DNA of 63,853 bases from an uncultured Brachyspira sp. (GCF_944388875.1 NZ_CALXKQ010000017.1:1-63853); one strand, 5' to 3'; shown: positions 8,886 through 18,876, counted from the first letter of the stretch. Notes: generated by a model from the letters alone, not told the origin. A program made the numbers and translations.

Positions 8886-10637
8886 TTATATTTCCTCAAA
8901 ATATTCTTTTATAGTTTTCTCTATCTCTTTTTGATATGCATCTGCATCTTCATCACTCCAATGAAAAAGATTAGTTAAAGCAGAGCTGTAAACTTTAGTA
9001 AAAACATTTTTTGTAGCTATAGGTATAAAATAACCTTTAGAATCTTTTTCCAAAATAGTTTTTCTTTTAAAAGGAAACCAAGCATTTTTATATGATCTGT
9101 TAGTCTCATAATCTAATAAAGCTAAATTACCGATAGAATTGATATTCTCAAAATTATCATCAAAATTAAAATAATCTTTTACCAAGCTAAATAATTCATT
9201 AAAATCATCATTACTTTTTGACTGCTCATATTTTTTTATATATTCATCTATTTCGTATATTTTTTTATAATCATCATTTTCTGTATCATCATCATTATTA
9301 ATATCAATATTAAAAAAATTTTTTATCATTTTGAACCAATTATCTTTACTTGTAATATCTTCTTCTGTAGCTTGAGAATGTATATGTTCTATATCCCAGC
9401 TATTTTTTTTGAACTCATCAAATGGAAATTTTATTACTGACTTATTCTTAATAATGATTATTAAATTAAATAAAAGCAATATTTTTTTTATAATATATTT
9501 ATCTTTATACTCTATATAATCTAAGGTTAGTTTATGATTATTATCATGTATTTTATTTTTTATATTTTTGTATATAATTTTTTTTATTGATTTTTTAAAA
9601 TCATATTTAGTTTCAGCTCTATTATATTCATCTATAATATATTTTATTGACTTAATATTAAAACACATAATAAAACCTATTAAATGAAATAGTTCTAAAT
9701 CATTATAAAAATAATCAAAAATATACATTATATCTTTTACTTCCTGCCATTTAATATCAATGATAAATTTAATATTATTTTCACTATTTTCAAAAAAATC
9801 ATTATAATATTCATTGAATGTATATCTTATTTCTTTTTTATTATCTAAATTATTCTTTATTATATCAAATATATATTCAATTCTATTTATATAATTTTTT
9901 TTATCATCATTTATGAAATACCAAAAAGAATCATTTTGCAAAGTATTTTCTATACTATCCCATTCATTTGATATTTGTATATGTTTTACCTTAAGAAGCT
10001 GCTGATCGCTTTCATCAGGCCAAGTTTTTAGAAATAAAGCTTTTATTAATTCAGCATTTGTAAGCTCTATTTTTCCTATATTTAATCTTGAAAATATTTC
10101 ATACTCTTTATCAGAATTTTGAGTATCATTATCATCTATTTCATACCAAATAAACCCTACATTTTTATTATTTTTATCACTTTCTCCTTTAAGCAATTCT
10201 TTTATATTTTCAAATGCATTTTTATTATCTTCAAAATATTTTTTTATAGTATTATATGCCTTTACCATATAATGGAAATCTATATTATCTATATTTTCAG
10301 AATTTATCTTTTCATCTATTTTTTCTAAAAACTCTTTACTTTTTTCTCTGCTTTCATACGATAATTCATAAGATATAGAACTTTCTAAATATTTAAGTAT
10401 CATATAAATAGTAGTAAGTCTTTGCTGACCATCTATAACTTTATAATAATCATTATCTTTTTTTACTACTAAAGGCTGCAGACAGTAAAAAGTATTATTA
10501 GATTGATAATGCTCATATAAATCTTTCAAAAGCTGTTCAACTTGTGCTTTTCTCCATTTATATCCTCTTTGATAGCTTGGTATTTTAAATTTATATCCTG
10601 ATATACCATTTATATACTTAATAGTTAAATCACTCAT
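8886..10637 (-). CDS. DUF262 + DUF1524 (HNH nuclease) protein, GmrSD-like
   Basis: N-terminal DUF262: IPSYQRGYKWRK (about residues 18-29) and VIDGQQRLTTIY (about 67-78). The C-terminal DUF1524/HNH region has WDIEHIHSQ (about residue 415) and NLALLDYETNRSYKN with FPFKRK (about 500-525), the His-rich nuclease core of GmrD. The length of 583 aa is usual for single-chain GmrSD-type enzymes. It is the first gene of a two-gene operon with the larger DUF262 protein. The expected role is nucleotide-driven cleavage of modified or foreign DNA, by analogy with type IV restriction. AT content matches the neighbours, so there is no compositional sign of recent transfer. Confidence 0.85.
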   Translation of the reverse strand: MSDLTIKYINGISGYKFKIPSYQRGYKWRKAQVEQLLKDLYEHYQSNNTFYCLQPLVVKKDNDYYKVIDGQQRLTTIYMILKYLESSISYELSYESREKSKEFLEKIDEKINSENIDNIDFHYMVKAYNTIKKYFEDNKNAFENIKELLKGESDKNNKNVGFIWYEIDDNDTQNSDKEYEIFSRLNIGKIELTNAELIKALFLKTWPDESDQQLLKVKHIQISNEWDSIENTLQNDSFWYFINDDKKNYINRIEYIFDIIKNNLDNKKEIRYTFNEYYNDFFENSENNIKFIIDIKWQEVKDIMYIFDYFYNDLELFHLIGFIMCFNIKSIKYIIDEYNRAETKYDFKKSIKKIIYKNIKNKIHDNNHKLTLDYIEYKDKYIIKKILLLFNLIIIIKNKSVIKFPFDEFKKNSWDIEHIHSQATEEDITSKDNWFKMIKNFFNIDINNDDDTENDDYKKIYEIDEYIKKYEQSKSNDDFNELFSLVKDYFNFDDNFENINSIGNLALLDYETNRSYKNAWFPFKRKTILEKDSKGYFIPIATKNVFTKVYSSALTNLFHWSDEDADAYQKEIEKTIKEYFEEI

Positions 10638-10816
10638 ATCATACCCTCAAAATACAAAAAAAAATATATATTACTGTTTATAACATAAAATATATAATAA
10701 TGTATTTTTATCAAATATCAATATTTTTTAAGAATTTATACAAATTATAGGCTTAAAATCATAAAAAAATTTGTTTAACTATATGCATATAAAAATTAAT
10801 TGTAACGGAGTTTTAT

Positions 10817-12340
10817 ATGCATACAAAAATATATTCAGAAGCTCTATATGGAATAGAAGGCATACCTATTATAATAGAAGTAAATATATCGGAAGGACTG
10901 CCTAAATTCGATGTTGTAGGTCTTCCAGATCAGGCAGTTAATGAAGCAAAAGAGAGAGTAATTGCTGCAATAAACAACAGCGACAGATTTTTTCCTCCCA
11001 AAAGAATAACTATAAATCTAGCCCCAGCAGATTTGAAAAAAACGGGAAGCATGTATGATTTAGCATTTGCTTTGGGAATATTATCTTCAAGTGCTCAGAT
11101 ATTTTTCTCTGACTTTATGGATAAAACTATTATACTTGGGGAATTAGCATTGGACGGAAGCGTGAGAGAGGTAAAAGGTATATTTTCAATGCTTCTTAAT
11201 GCTAAAGAATTAGGGATAAAAAACGCCATTATTCCATTTAATAATATGGAAGAGGCTAATATAATTGACGGCTTGAATCTATATCCTGTAAAAACTCTGA
11301 AAGATGCAATTGACTCCATTGAAGGAAAAAAAACTCCAATAATTTCTGATGGTAAATTTAATTTTAATAATGATTATGAAGAAAATATAGATTTCTCAGA
11401 TGTTAAAGGTCAGGAATATGCCAAGCGTGCGGCAATGATAGCAGCAGCAGGAGGACATAACTTTATAATGATAGGCTCACCAGGATGCGGGAAAACTTTG
11501 ATAGCAAAAAGAATACCTACTATACTTCCCCCATTAACATTTGAGGAAGCTATTGAAGTTACAAAGATATATTCTTCTTACGGACTTTTATCAAAAGATA
11601 TGCCTATAGTAAAAAAACGCCCGTTGAGAATACCTCATCATACATCTTCTTATGTAAGTTTAGTAGGAGGCGGAAGAAATATAAAAGCTGGGGAAATTAC
11701 TTTAGCTCATAACGGAGTATTATTTCTTGATGAGTTTGTGGAGTTTCAAAGCTCAGCACTTCAAACTTTGAGAGAGCCTATGGAAGAGAAAGTTGTAACT
11801 ATAAGCAGAGCAAACGGCAGTATTTCTTTTCCTGCAAATTTTACGTTAATTGCAGCTATGAATCCATGTCCATGCGGATATTACGGCGATGAAAAGCATA
11901 TATGCAGATGTTCAGAAATAGCTAGAAAAAGATATATAGCAAAACTTTCAGGTCCTATACTTGACAGAATAGATATTTCAATAGAGGTCCGTGCCGTTGA
12001 TTATAATAAAATGATTTCTAAAGCCGATGGAGAAAGTTCTTCAGCTATGCGTAATACGGTTATTGCTGCTCGTAAAAAACAGGAAAAACGATTCAAAGAA
12101 AATGGAATTAAAATATTTTCAAACTCTTCTATGGGTATAAAAGATATAGAAAAATTCTGCATAATGGATGATAAGGCTAGAAATATACTTAATATTGCCA
12201 TGGAAAAATTTTCAATGAGTGCAAGAAGCTATAATAAAGTATTAAAAGTATCAAGAACAATAGCCGATTTGGAGGATAAAGATATAATAGGTATAGATCA
12301 TATAACAGAGGCTTTACAATACAGATTCAATATAAATTGA
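10817..12340 (+). CDS. comM: YifB/ComM family Mg-chelatase-like AAA+ ATPase
   Basis: A ComM-like hexameric helicase that promotes branch migration during recombination of incoming DNA. The N-terminal ChlI-type domain (about 20-145) contains VVGLPDQAVNEAKERV. The AAA+ core has Walker A GSPGCGKT (about 218-225), Walker B GVLFLDEF (about 300) and a C-terminal Mg-chelatase domain. A zinc-like CPCGYYGDEKHICRC cluster lies about residue 352. The length of 507 aa is normal. GGAG is 7 nt before the ATG. It is divergent from the DUF262 operon. Natural competence has not been shown from this sequence, so the in vivo role is inferred. Confidence 0.9.
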   Translation: MHTKIYSEALYGIEGIPIIIEVNISEGLPKFDVVGLPDQAVNEAKERVIAAINNSDRFFPPKRITINLAPADLKKTGSMYDLAFALGILSSSAQIFFSDFMDKTIILGELALDGSVREVKGIFSMLLNAKELGIKNAIIPFNNMEEANIIDGLNLYPVKTLKDAIDSIEGKKTPIISDGKFNFNNDYEENIDFSDVKGQEYAKRAAMIAAAGGHNFIMIGSPGCGKTLIAKRIPTILPPLTFEEAIEVTKIYSSYGLLSKDMPIVKKRPLRIPHHTSSYVSLVGGGRNIKAGEITLAHNGVLFLDEFVEFQSSALQTLREPMEEKVVTISRANGSISFPANFTLIAAMNPCPCGYYGDEKHICRCSEIARKRYIAKLSGPILDRIDISIEVRAVDYNKMISKADGESSSAMRNTVIAARKKQEKRFKENGIKIFSNSSMGIKDIEKFCIMDDKARNILNIAMEKFSMSARSYNKVLKVSRTIADLEDKDIIGIDHITEALQYRFNIN

Positions 12341-12472
12341 TAATGCTATATATTTATACATTAAAAATATAATATATAATTTTCACTATTTTTATTAAGC
12401 TAGGTTGATAATATATAATATATATGTTATTATTAGAATACACAATATAGGTATAAAAAAAGTGGATATGGT

Positions 12473-13939
12473 ATGAAAATTGTATCTGGGAGATTCTTAT
12501 CAAAATCGGAACTCAAAAATAGAATATTAAGAGATGTAGTTATAGCAATAATGTTCGTTTCTATAGTATTTTTAGTTTATGTCCAAATGAGAAGTCCTGT
12601 ACCTATAAAATTTATATTTAAATCACTGTTTCAGGATGTGAAAACTTCAATAGTAGAAGAGTATTCAAAAATATTCTACCCTACATACTACTTTTCCATG
12701 CAAATGACGCCTATATTTGATATAGTAAATCAAGCACCTGAAGCATATAAGATTCTTATAACTAACTTCTTTCCAAAACATACATTTATAGAAAAAGCAG
12801 CCATGCAGGTTGGAAATAATTATATGTCTATAACCAAAGAAGGAAACGGATATAAAGTAGTCGGGCATATTGTAACAAACAGCAATAATAATCAATATTC
12901 TTCCGTACCTTTTGAACAGCTTAGTATAGATTCATTTTATATAAAAGACGGAAAGCCTTATATACATCTAATATATATAGCAAATGAGAACATAGCCTTT
13001 GAATATATATCTCAATTCAATGTTAACTTTAATGAAGTTGAACTTAAAGATATTGATAATATATATGCATATCTTGTTACAGGCAATAGTAAAATAACAT
13101 TCCCAATTTCATTTTCTTCAAATACGAATAATAAAATAAATGATTTGGATTATATTGCAATAGCTGATATTATGACAAAAGAGTTTAACGGCACCAATGA
13201 AGATATGATGAAAGTTTCATATAAGGATAATAATTATTGGGGATATAAAGGCACTTTTTCTGTTGCTGATAATAATATTGAGATAGGAATTATTATACCA
13301 GAAAAAGCATTAATAAATAAAATTCAAATACCTATAGTTTTATTTTTAGTGATATTTGTAGTTGTTACGATTGTATTAATAGTAGTGCTTGCTATACATT
13401 ATATAAGAATAATTGAAGATTTAAGAAGAAATCACATGGATATAAAGAAGATTATTGAAGAGGGAGAAAACACCAATGTAGAGTTTAAATCTTCTTTACG
13501 GTATGACAGCAGTACAGAAAAAATTAATAAGGCTTTGGAAGAAGTTATTATGAAATCTATTGCGGCATTCAGCAATACGGAAGGCGGAAGATTATTCATA
13601 GGTATTTCAAATGACGGTGAAATTTTAGGGCTTGAACATGATTATTCTACATTAAAGCATGCCAATCAGGATTTCTTTGAACTGCATTTAAGAACTCTTA
13701 TAGAAACATACTATGGAAATGCATTCTCTGCTGAAGGTATCAGAATAGATTTTATTGTTGAAGACGGAAAAGACATTTGTATAGTATATATAAGTAAGGG
13801 AAGAGAGCCTGTATACACTAAGATTACAAACAAGCAGGGTGCTAAAGAGGAAAAATTCTATATTCGTGTTGGAAACTCATCGAGAGAATTGGCTAATGCA
13901 AGTGAAATAATAGCCTATGTTAAAAAACATTTCAAATAA
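12473..13939 (+). CDS. Membrane-anchored protein with C-terminal AlbA_2 (Schlafen-like) domain
   Basis: Domain order: a transmembrane helix at about 23-42, an extracytoplasmic region of roughly 240 residues, a second helix at about 285-310, then a cytoplasmic AlbA_2 domain (about 325-485). The latter shows EEGENTNVEFKSSLR, KSIAAFSNTEGGRLFIGI, DGEILGL, and a final FYIRVGNSSRELA. AlbA_2 domains are usually in soluble transcription factors or Schlafen-type proteins; here the architecture resembles a one-component membrane sensor coupled to a nucleic-acid-binding domain. Signal and target are unknown. It stands between comM and trxB with its own 130-nt leader. Confidence 0.75.
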   Translation: MKIVSGRFLSKSELKNRILRDVVIAIMFVSIVFLVYVQMRSPVPIKFIFKSLFQDVKTSIVEEYSKIFYPTYYFSMQMTPIFDIVNQAPEAYKILITNFFPKHTFIEKAAMQVGNNYMSITKEGNGYKVVGHIVTNSNNNQYSSVPFEQLSIDSFYIKDGKPYIHLIYIANENIAFEYISQFNVNFNEVELKDIDNIYAYLVTGNSKITFPISFSSNTNNKINDLDYIAIADIMTKEFNGTNEDMMKVSYKDNNYWGYKGTFSVADNNIEIGIIIPEKALINKIQIPIVLFLVIFVVVTIVLIVVLAIHYIRIIEDLRRNHMDIKKIIEEGENTNVEFKSSLRYDSSTEKINKALEEVIMKSIAAFSNTEGGRLFIGISNDGEILGLEHDYSTLKHANQDFFELHLRTLIETYYGNAFSAEGIRIDFIVEDGKDICIVYISKGREPVYTKITNKQGAKEEKFYIRVGNSSRELANASEIIAYVKKHFK

Positions 13940-14021
13940 TAAAATGTTTGAGGCATCTAATTTGACTATTTATAGTCAATATTATATAATAATTATTACT
14001 AATAATTAAAGGAGTGTTTCT

Positions 14022-14960
14022 ATGTCTGAAAATGTATATGACAGCATTATAATAGGCGGAGGACCTGCTGGTTTATCTGCTATGTTATATTTGGGAAGAG
14101 CTTTAACTAATTCTCTTCTAATAGAGAAAAAAGGGGCTGGCGGACAGATGATGAGTACGGATACTGTTGAAAATTATCTAGGTTTTCCTGAAGAGATGAG
14201 TTCTTTCGAGCTTGTTGCTAGAATGCAGCAGCATGCTGAAAAATTTTCTAAAAATGAAATAGTTTATGATGAAGTTACAAAAATAGAAAATATAAAAGAA
14301 AAGATAAAAAAGGTTATTACAGCTGACGGCAAGACTTATGAAACAAAAACAATAATACTTGCTATGGGCGGTTTTGCTAAGAAATTGGGTGCTAACGGAG
14401 AAGAAACTTTTTCTGCTAAGGGTGTTTCTTACTGTGCTACATGCGATGGGGCTTTTTACAGAAATAAAACTGTTGCTGTAGTAGGAGGCGGAAACAGTGC
14501 TTTTGATGAGGCTTACTTCCTTACAAGATTCGTTAATAAAATATATTTAGTTCATAGAAGAAAAGAATTCAGAGCTGAGCCTATAAACGTAAAACATTTA
14601 ACAGACACTGGAAAAGTAGAATATGTACTTGATTCTGTAATAGATGAGATTTGCGGAGATGGTAAAGTTAATAGCATAAAAATAAAAAATGTTGTAGATG
14701 GTTCTATACACGATCAAGCTGTAGACGGAGTATTTGTATTCGTAGGTCAGGAGCCTGCAACACATTTCTTAAAATACACTGGACTAGAATTAAAAGAAAC
14801 TGGACATATAGTAACAAACATGTCTACAATGGAAACTAACATTGAAGGCGTATTTGCATGCGGAGATTCTATATTAAAACCAGTTCGTCAGGTTGCTAAT
14901 GCTGTGGGAGAAGGTGCTGTTGCAGCTGTCAGTGTAACTCATTATTTGAATAAAGCTTGA
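14022..14960 (+). CDS. trxB: Thioredoxin reductase
   Basis: An FAD-dependent enzyme that passes NADPH electrons to thioredoxin. FAD-binding GGGPAGLSA is at about 12-20, the redox-active CATC at 138-141, NADPH-binding VGGGNSAFDEA at about 154-164, and the C-terminal FAD motif FACGDSI at about 278. Its length of 312 aa is typical. AAAGGAG lies 8 nt before the ATG. It is followed by a clear hairpin terminator. It would supply reducing power for oxygen tolerance in an anaerobe. Confidence 0.95.
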   Translation: MSENVYDSIIIGGGPAGLSAMLYLGRALTNSLLIEKKGAGGQMMSTDTVENYLGFPEEMSSFELVARMQQHAEKFSKNEIVYDEVTKIENIKEKIKKVITADGKTYETKTIILAMGGFAKKLGANGEETFSAKGVSYCATCDGAFYRNKTVAVVGGGNSAFDEAYFLTRFVNKIYLVHRRKEFRAEPINVKHLTDTGKVEYVLDSVIDEICGDGKVNSIKIKNVVDGSIHDQAVDGVFVFVGQEPATHFLKYTGLELKETGHIVTNMSTMETNIEGVFACGDSILKPVRQVANAVGEGAVAAVSVTHYLNKA

Positions 14961-14974
14961 TTTTAAATTTCTAA

Positions 14975-15015
14975 TAAAAAAGAGTTTAGCTTTTAATAAG
15001 TTAAGCTCTTTTTAT
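14975..15015 (+). terminator. Rho-independent terminator after trxB
   Basis: AAAAAGAGTTTAGCTT pairs with AAGTTAAGCTCTTTTT around a short AT loop and is followed by T-rich sequence. The inverse also ends in a T-run, so it could work for the TPR operon arriving from the other side. Confidence 0.8.
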
Positions 15016-15227
15016 TAGATAATTTTGTATATTTTTTATTATGATTGTTTCAAAGCCTATTTAAAAATAATTTCTTCAAGTTTTCTATTTTATATTAAAA
15101 TTATACAATACTAATTATTTCATAAAGCAAGTATATAAGTTAGCACTGCAATATGATGCTTACCTGATAAATAGAGTTAAATAATTTTTGTTATACTTAT
15201 AATTTTAAAAGTTTTTATATTACTAAA

Positions 15228-16667
15228 TCAAATTCTCATCATGGCATATTTCATATTATTACGTGCCTTATTATTATTTGGATTTAATTTTATAGCTATA
15301 TTACAATCCTCTATAGCTTCTTTATATAATCGAAGTCTAGTTTTTACATATCCTCTATCGGCATATAGATTTGAATTATTAGGGTTTAATTCTATCGCTA
15401 TATCATAATCTTTAATAGCTTCTTTATATAATTGAACTCTAGCTTTAGCAAATCCTCTATTATTATAGATGCTATAATCATTTGGATTTAATTCTATAGC
15501 TTTATCATAATCTTTAATAGCTTCTTTATATAATTGAACTCTAGCCTTAGCAAATCCTCTATTATTATAGATACTATAATCATTTGGGTTTAATTCTATA
15601 GCTTTATCATAATCTTTAGTAGCTTCTTTATATAATTGAACTCTAGCCTTAGCAAATCCTCTATTATTATAGATGCTATAATCATTTGGATTTAATTCTA
15701 TAGCTTTATCATAATCTTCAATAGCTTCTTCATATAATTGAAATCTAGTTTTTACATATCCTCTATTATTATATACATAATAATCATTTTTATTCAATTC
15801 TATGGATTTATTATAATCTTCAATAGCTTCTTTATATAATTGAACTCTAGCCTTAGCATCCCCTCTATTATTATAGATATTATAATCATTTGGATTTAAT
15901 TCTATAGCTTTATCATAATCTTCAATTGCATCTTTATACAATTTAAGATCCTCTTTAGTATATCCTCTATTATTATAGATAATATAATTATTTGGGTTTA
16001 ATTCTATAGCTTTATCATAATCTTCAATGGCTTCTTTATACAATTTAAGTCCAGCCTTGGCATCCCCTCTATTATTATAGATATTATAATCATTTGGATT
16101 TAATTCTATAGCTTTATCATAATCTTCAATGGCTTCTTTATACAATTTAAGTCCGGTCTTGGCATCCCCTCTATTATTATAAAAATCTGCATTATTTGAA
16201 TTTAATTTGATTGCTGTATTAATATCATTTATTGCTTCGCTATACTGATTTAAAATATTTTTTATCCTGCATCTGTAAAAATAAGCATCAGCATAAGTAG
16301 GATATAATTCTATTATAGTATTTAAAATAATAAGTGCTTTATCATACTCTTTATCATCAATTAATTTATCAATATTGTAGGAATTATTTTTTAATAGATT
16401 ATTTTTATCATAAGAAAGTGCATTATTTTTTAAACTATTAATGAGTATATCAATTCTGCAATTATTATATGCAAGTTCTTTCTTGATATTTTCTATGCTG
16501 TCAAATAAATCTCCTTTATTTTCTAATATACATTCTTTTATGCTGTGAATTTCATCTGCATCTTCACGCATTATATCAAGATACTCTAATTTATCATAAA
16601 AAGAGTCTATTTTTTCTACTAATATTTGTATTTTGTTATAAATATCATTTAAATTTTTATTATTCAT
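15228..16667 (-). CDS. Tetratricopeptide repeat protein, 479 aa, third gene of the dynamin operon
   Basis: About 130 N-terminal residues with coiled-coil character precede roughly ten 34-residue TPR units (about 130-470). Units 7-9 are almost identical (YSIYNNRGFAKARVQLYKEA and so on), and the DNA forms 102-bp tandem repeats. There is no signal peptide or membrane helix, so it is cytosolic. The start overlaps the stop of the upstream gene by 8 nt, showing translational coupling with the coiled-coil protein and the dynamin-like GTPase. TPR proteins are protein-binding scaffolds; here it probably binds one of those two partners. Confidence 0.88.
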   Translation of the reverse strand: MNNKNLNDIYNKIQILVEKIDSFYDKLEYLDIMREDADEIHSIKECILENKGDLFDSIENIKKELAYNNCRIDILINSLKNNALSYDKNNLLKNNSYNIDKLIDDKEYDKALIILNTIIELYPTYADAYFYRCRIKNILNQYSEAINDINTAIKLNSNNADFYNNRGDAKTGLKLYKEAIEDYDKAIELNPNDYNIYNNRGDAKAGLKLYKEAIEDYDKAIELNPNNYIIYNNRGYTKEDLKLYKDAIEDYDKAIELNPNDYNIYNNRGDAKARVQLYKEAIEDYNKSIELNKNDYYVYNNRGYVKTRFQLYEEAIEDYDKAIELNPNDYSIYNNRGFAKARVQLYKEATKDYDKAIELNPNDYSIYNNRGFAKARVQLYKEAIKDYDKAIELNPNDYSIYNNRGFAKARVQLYKEAIKDYDIAIELNPNNSNLYADRGYVKTRLRLYKEAIEDCNIAIKLNPNNNKARNNMKYAMMRI

Positions 16668-17415
16668 TGTCTAATATAGTATAAAAGTATTCTAATAATT
16701 GCTCTTTTTCTTCGTATTCTTTTCTTTTTGGTTCTATTTCTGCTTCTTTTAATTTTCTATTTTCTTCTATCTCATTTTTAATATTCTCTATACTTTTTTC
16801 TATACTGCTTATATTATTATTAATTGCTGCACTTATAGATTTTAAAGAATCATTTGTTATTTTATCTATGTTTTTGTAGTATTCTTCTTTGGCATCATTA
16901 ATTAATTCTTCAATATATGAAGATATTTTTCTTCCTCTTTCAGATGAATTTGAAATAGAAAGAAAAGATGAAAATTTTCTATCTGATAATGCTATATGTC
17001 TGGTTATATCATCAGAAAAAGTATTTTTAAACCTTTTTATAATATTTTCAAAATCATACTCCACAGACTTAACATTGAAGTCTATTTTATTTTTATCAAC
17101 AATATTTTTTATTTCTTCTATCATAGTATCAAATGTTTTTCTGCTGCAATCTATAGTTGCTTTTTCTATATTGTTTAATTTATCATAATATTTATTTCTA
17201 GTATCTGAAACAACTCTGTCCATTTCAACAGTTTCATCAACGGTTGCTGTATGTTGATTATAGCTTCTTTCTCTTTCAAATGTCTGAGCTGTTTCGTTAT
17301 AATCGACTCTGCTTGGTTTATTTCCTGCGATAACATTTGCAAATGATTTAACCGCTGATTTAATAGCTCTGCCTACAGTAGATGCAAAACTTTTTATTGC
17401 TCCCCAAAGTCCCAT
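16660..17415 (-). CDS. Coiled-coil protein with amphipathic N-terminus, between dynamin and TPR genes
   Basis: Not a family I recognise. The first 31 residues (MGLWGAIKSFASTVGRA and following) form one or two amphipathic, basic helices of the kind that insert into membranes or interact with them. After a polar linker (32-75) the rest is largely helical and charged, with a strong C-terminal coiled coil (about 195-245). A strong AAGGAGG site precedes the ATG. It is 18 nt downstream of the dynamin gene and overlaps the TPR gene. A membrane-recruitment or adaptor role for the GTPase is inferred from sequence and position. Confidence 0.65.
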   Translation of the reverse strand: MGLWGAIKSFASTVGRAIKSAVKSFANVIAGNKPSRVDYNETAQTFERERSYNQHTATVDETVEMDRVVSDTRNKYYDKLNNIEKATIDCSRKTFDTMIEEIKNIVDKNKIDFNVKSVEYDFENIIKRFKNTFSDDITRHIALSDRKFSSFLSISNSSERGRKISSYIEELINDAKEEYYKNIDKITNDSLKSISAAINNNISSIEKSIENIKNEIEENRKLKEAEIEPKRKEYEEKEQLLEYFYTILDNE

Positions 17416-17433
17416 AATTAACCTCCTTATTAA

Positions 17434-18876
17434 TTATTTTAAAGTTTCTTTTAATTCATTATTTGCTTCAAGCCATTTTTGCTTTAATTCATTAAATGCA
17501 TTATTAACTTCTATCTTGCTTTCTTTTAAACTTTCCATCTCTTCATTTTTTGATAGAATATAGGCTTCTTTTTCATTCTCGCTCATATCTAAAGTGCTTT
17601 TCATATCGGCAGTTTCATTTTTAAGCTCATCTATTTTTATTTTTGTATCTTTTATAAGATTAGAGAATTTTTTATTTAGATCTTTTAAAACTATATCGCT
17701 TGAATGAACTAAGATGCTGTTTTTTAATAATTTGTTTATATTATTAATATTAGTACTTTCTTTTATTTGCTGTATATTTTTTTTAATAGCATTTAATTTC
17801 ATCATTTTATATGCTTCTTCTGGATTTAAACTCTTATCTATATTAGAATTATCTAGTTTTAAATTAATATCAAAACTTTTTGCAAATTTATCTATAATGA
17901 ATATAGCATCTTCATCTATATCTTTTCCTTTTTCTATATCTGACAAATGTTTATCCACATAAGAAGAAACACCTAATATATTGCTATTCATTATATTTTC
18001 ATCTTTATACTTATCAATTAAATAATTAAACCATTCTTTTTTCTGCTTTAACCAATCAGATTTAGGGCTGTTTAATATATCCAATTTAGTACCTAATACT
18101 ATAACTTTATAAATATCTTTTCCCACATTTTCAAAAACTTTTAGTATAGTTAATAATTCATCATTTGTTAAATTAGATGACTGAACACATACTATAACAG
18201 CATTAGCTCTTTTTATATAATTATTTGTTATATCCGAACGGTAGCTTACAACATCATTTAATCCGGGAGTATCTACAAACATAACTTCTTTAGGAATATT
18301 TTCATTATTAATACCTACAATGATTTCTTTTACAAAATAATGCTTAGCACTTCTTTTTGAAGTATATTCTCTTACTTTTTCTACTAAAGAGTCCATATCG
18401 GCACAATTAATAGTTAAATCAGACTTATTTAGATAATCATTTTTTATTGAATCAGCATTAACAGATTCATATTCTCTTTTAAACACATTGCTTCTAAACT
18501 GCTTATCAGAATCTTCAACGCTATCCCAAAGCTCTTTCCATTCTTCACTTGTATAAAATCTTATAACAAGATGATTTTTATCTGAATATTTAAATTTTGT
18601 TAGAGATGCCGTTTCAGGTGTAACTTCTGTTGAAGCTATATTTTCTTTTAAAAAAGCATTTATAAAAGTTGATTTTCCTGCTTTTATGCTTCCTACTATA
18701 GCAACTTGTAAATCAGGTTCTTTTATAAAATCTTTATGATCTTTTATCTGATTTTCTACATTAGAAAAATCAGAATTGCTAAATACTTTTTTAAGATTAT
18801 TTATATACTCTTCTAATACATTTAATTTCCTGATCTGTCTTTTTGTTTCTGTAGTTATATTATCCAAACTAGACAT
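17434..18876 (-). CDS. Dynamin-like GTPase, 480 aa
   Basis: GTPase motifs are complete: P-loop GSIKAGKST (62-70), switch region EVTPETASLT (about 84-94), DTPGLND (202-208) and TKLD (263-266). The extended GTPase domain of about 320 residues and a C-terminal helical stalk with coiled coils (about 390-480) match bacterial dynamin-like proteins rather than Era/EngA. It lacks an obvious membrane paddle, which may be supplied by the amphipathic protein encoded next. It is first in a three-gene operon. Family members remodel membranes or protect them under stress or phage attack (DynA, LeoA); the role here is inferred. Confidence 0.87.
   Translation of the reverse strand: MSSLDNITTETKRQIRKLNVLEEYINNLKKVFSNSDFSNVENQIKDHKDFIKEPDLQVAIVGSIKAGKSTFINAFLKENIASTEVTPETASLTKFKYSDKNHLVIRFYTSEEWKELWDSVEDSDKQFRSNVFKREYESVNADSIKNDYLNKSDLTINCADMDSLVEKVREYTSKRSAKHYFVKEIIVGINNENIPKEVMFVDTPGLNDVVSYRSDITNNYIKRANAVIVCVQSSNLTNDELLTILKVFENVGKDIYKVIVLGTKLDILNSPKSDWLKQKKEWFNYLIDKYKDENIMNSNILGVSSYVDKHLSDIEKGKDIDEDAIFIIDKFAKSFDINLKLDNSNIDKSLNPEEAYKMMKLNAIKKNIQQIKESTNINNINKLLKNSILVHSSDIVLKDLNKKFSNLIKDTKIKIDELKNETADMKSTLDMSENEKEAYILSKNEEMESLKESKIEVNNAFNELKQKWLEANNELKETLK

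Noticed and set aside
15228-16667. Direct repeats as a possible CRISPR or mobile array
   Set aside because: The 102-bp units are in frame and encode TPR motifs.
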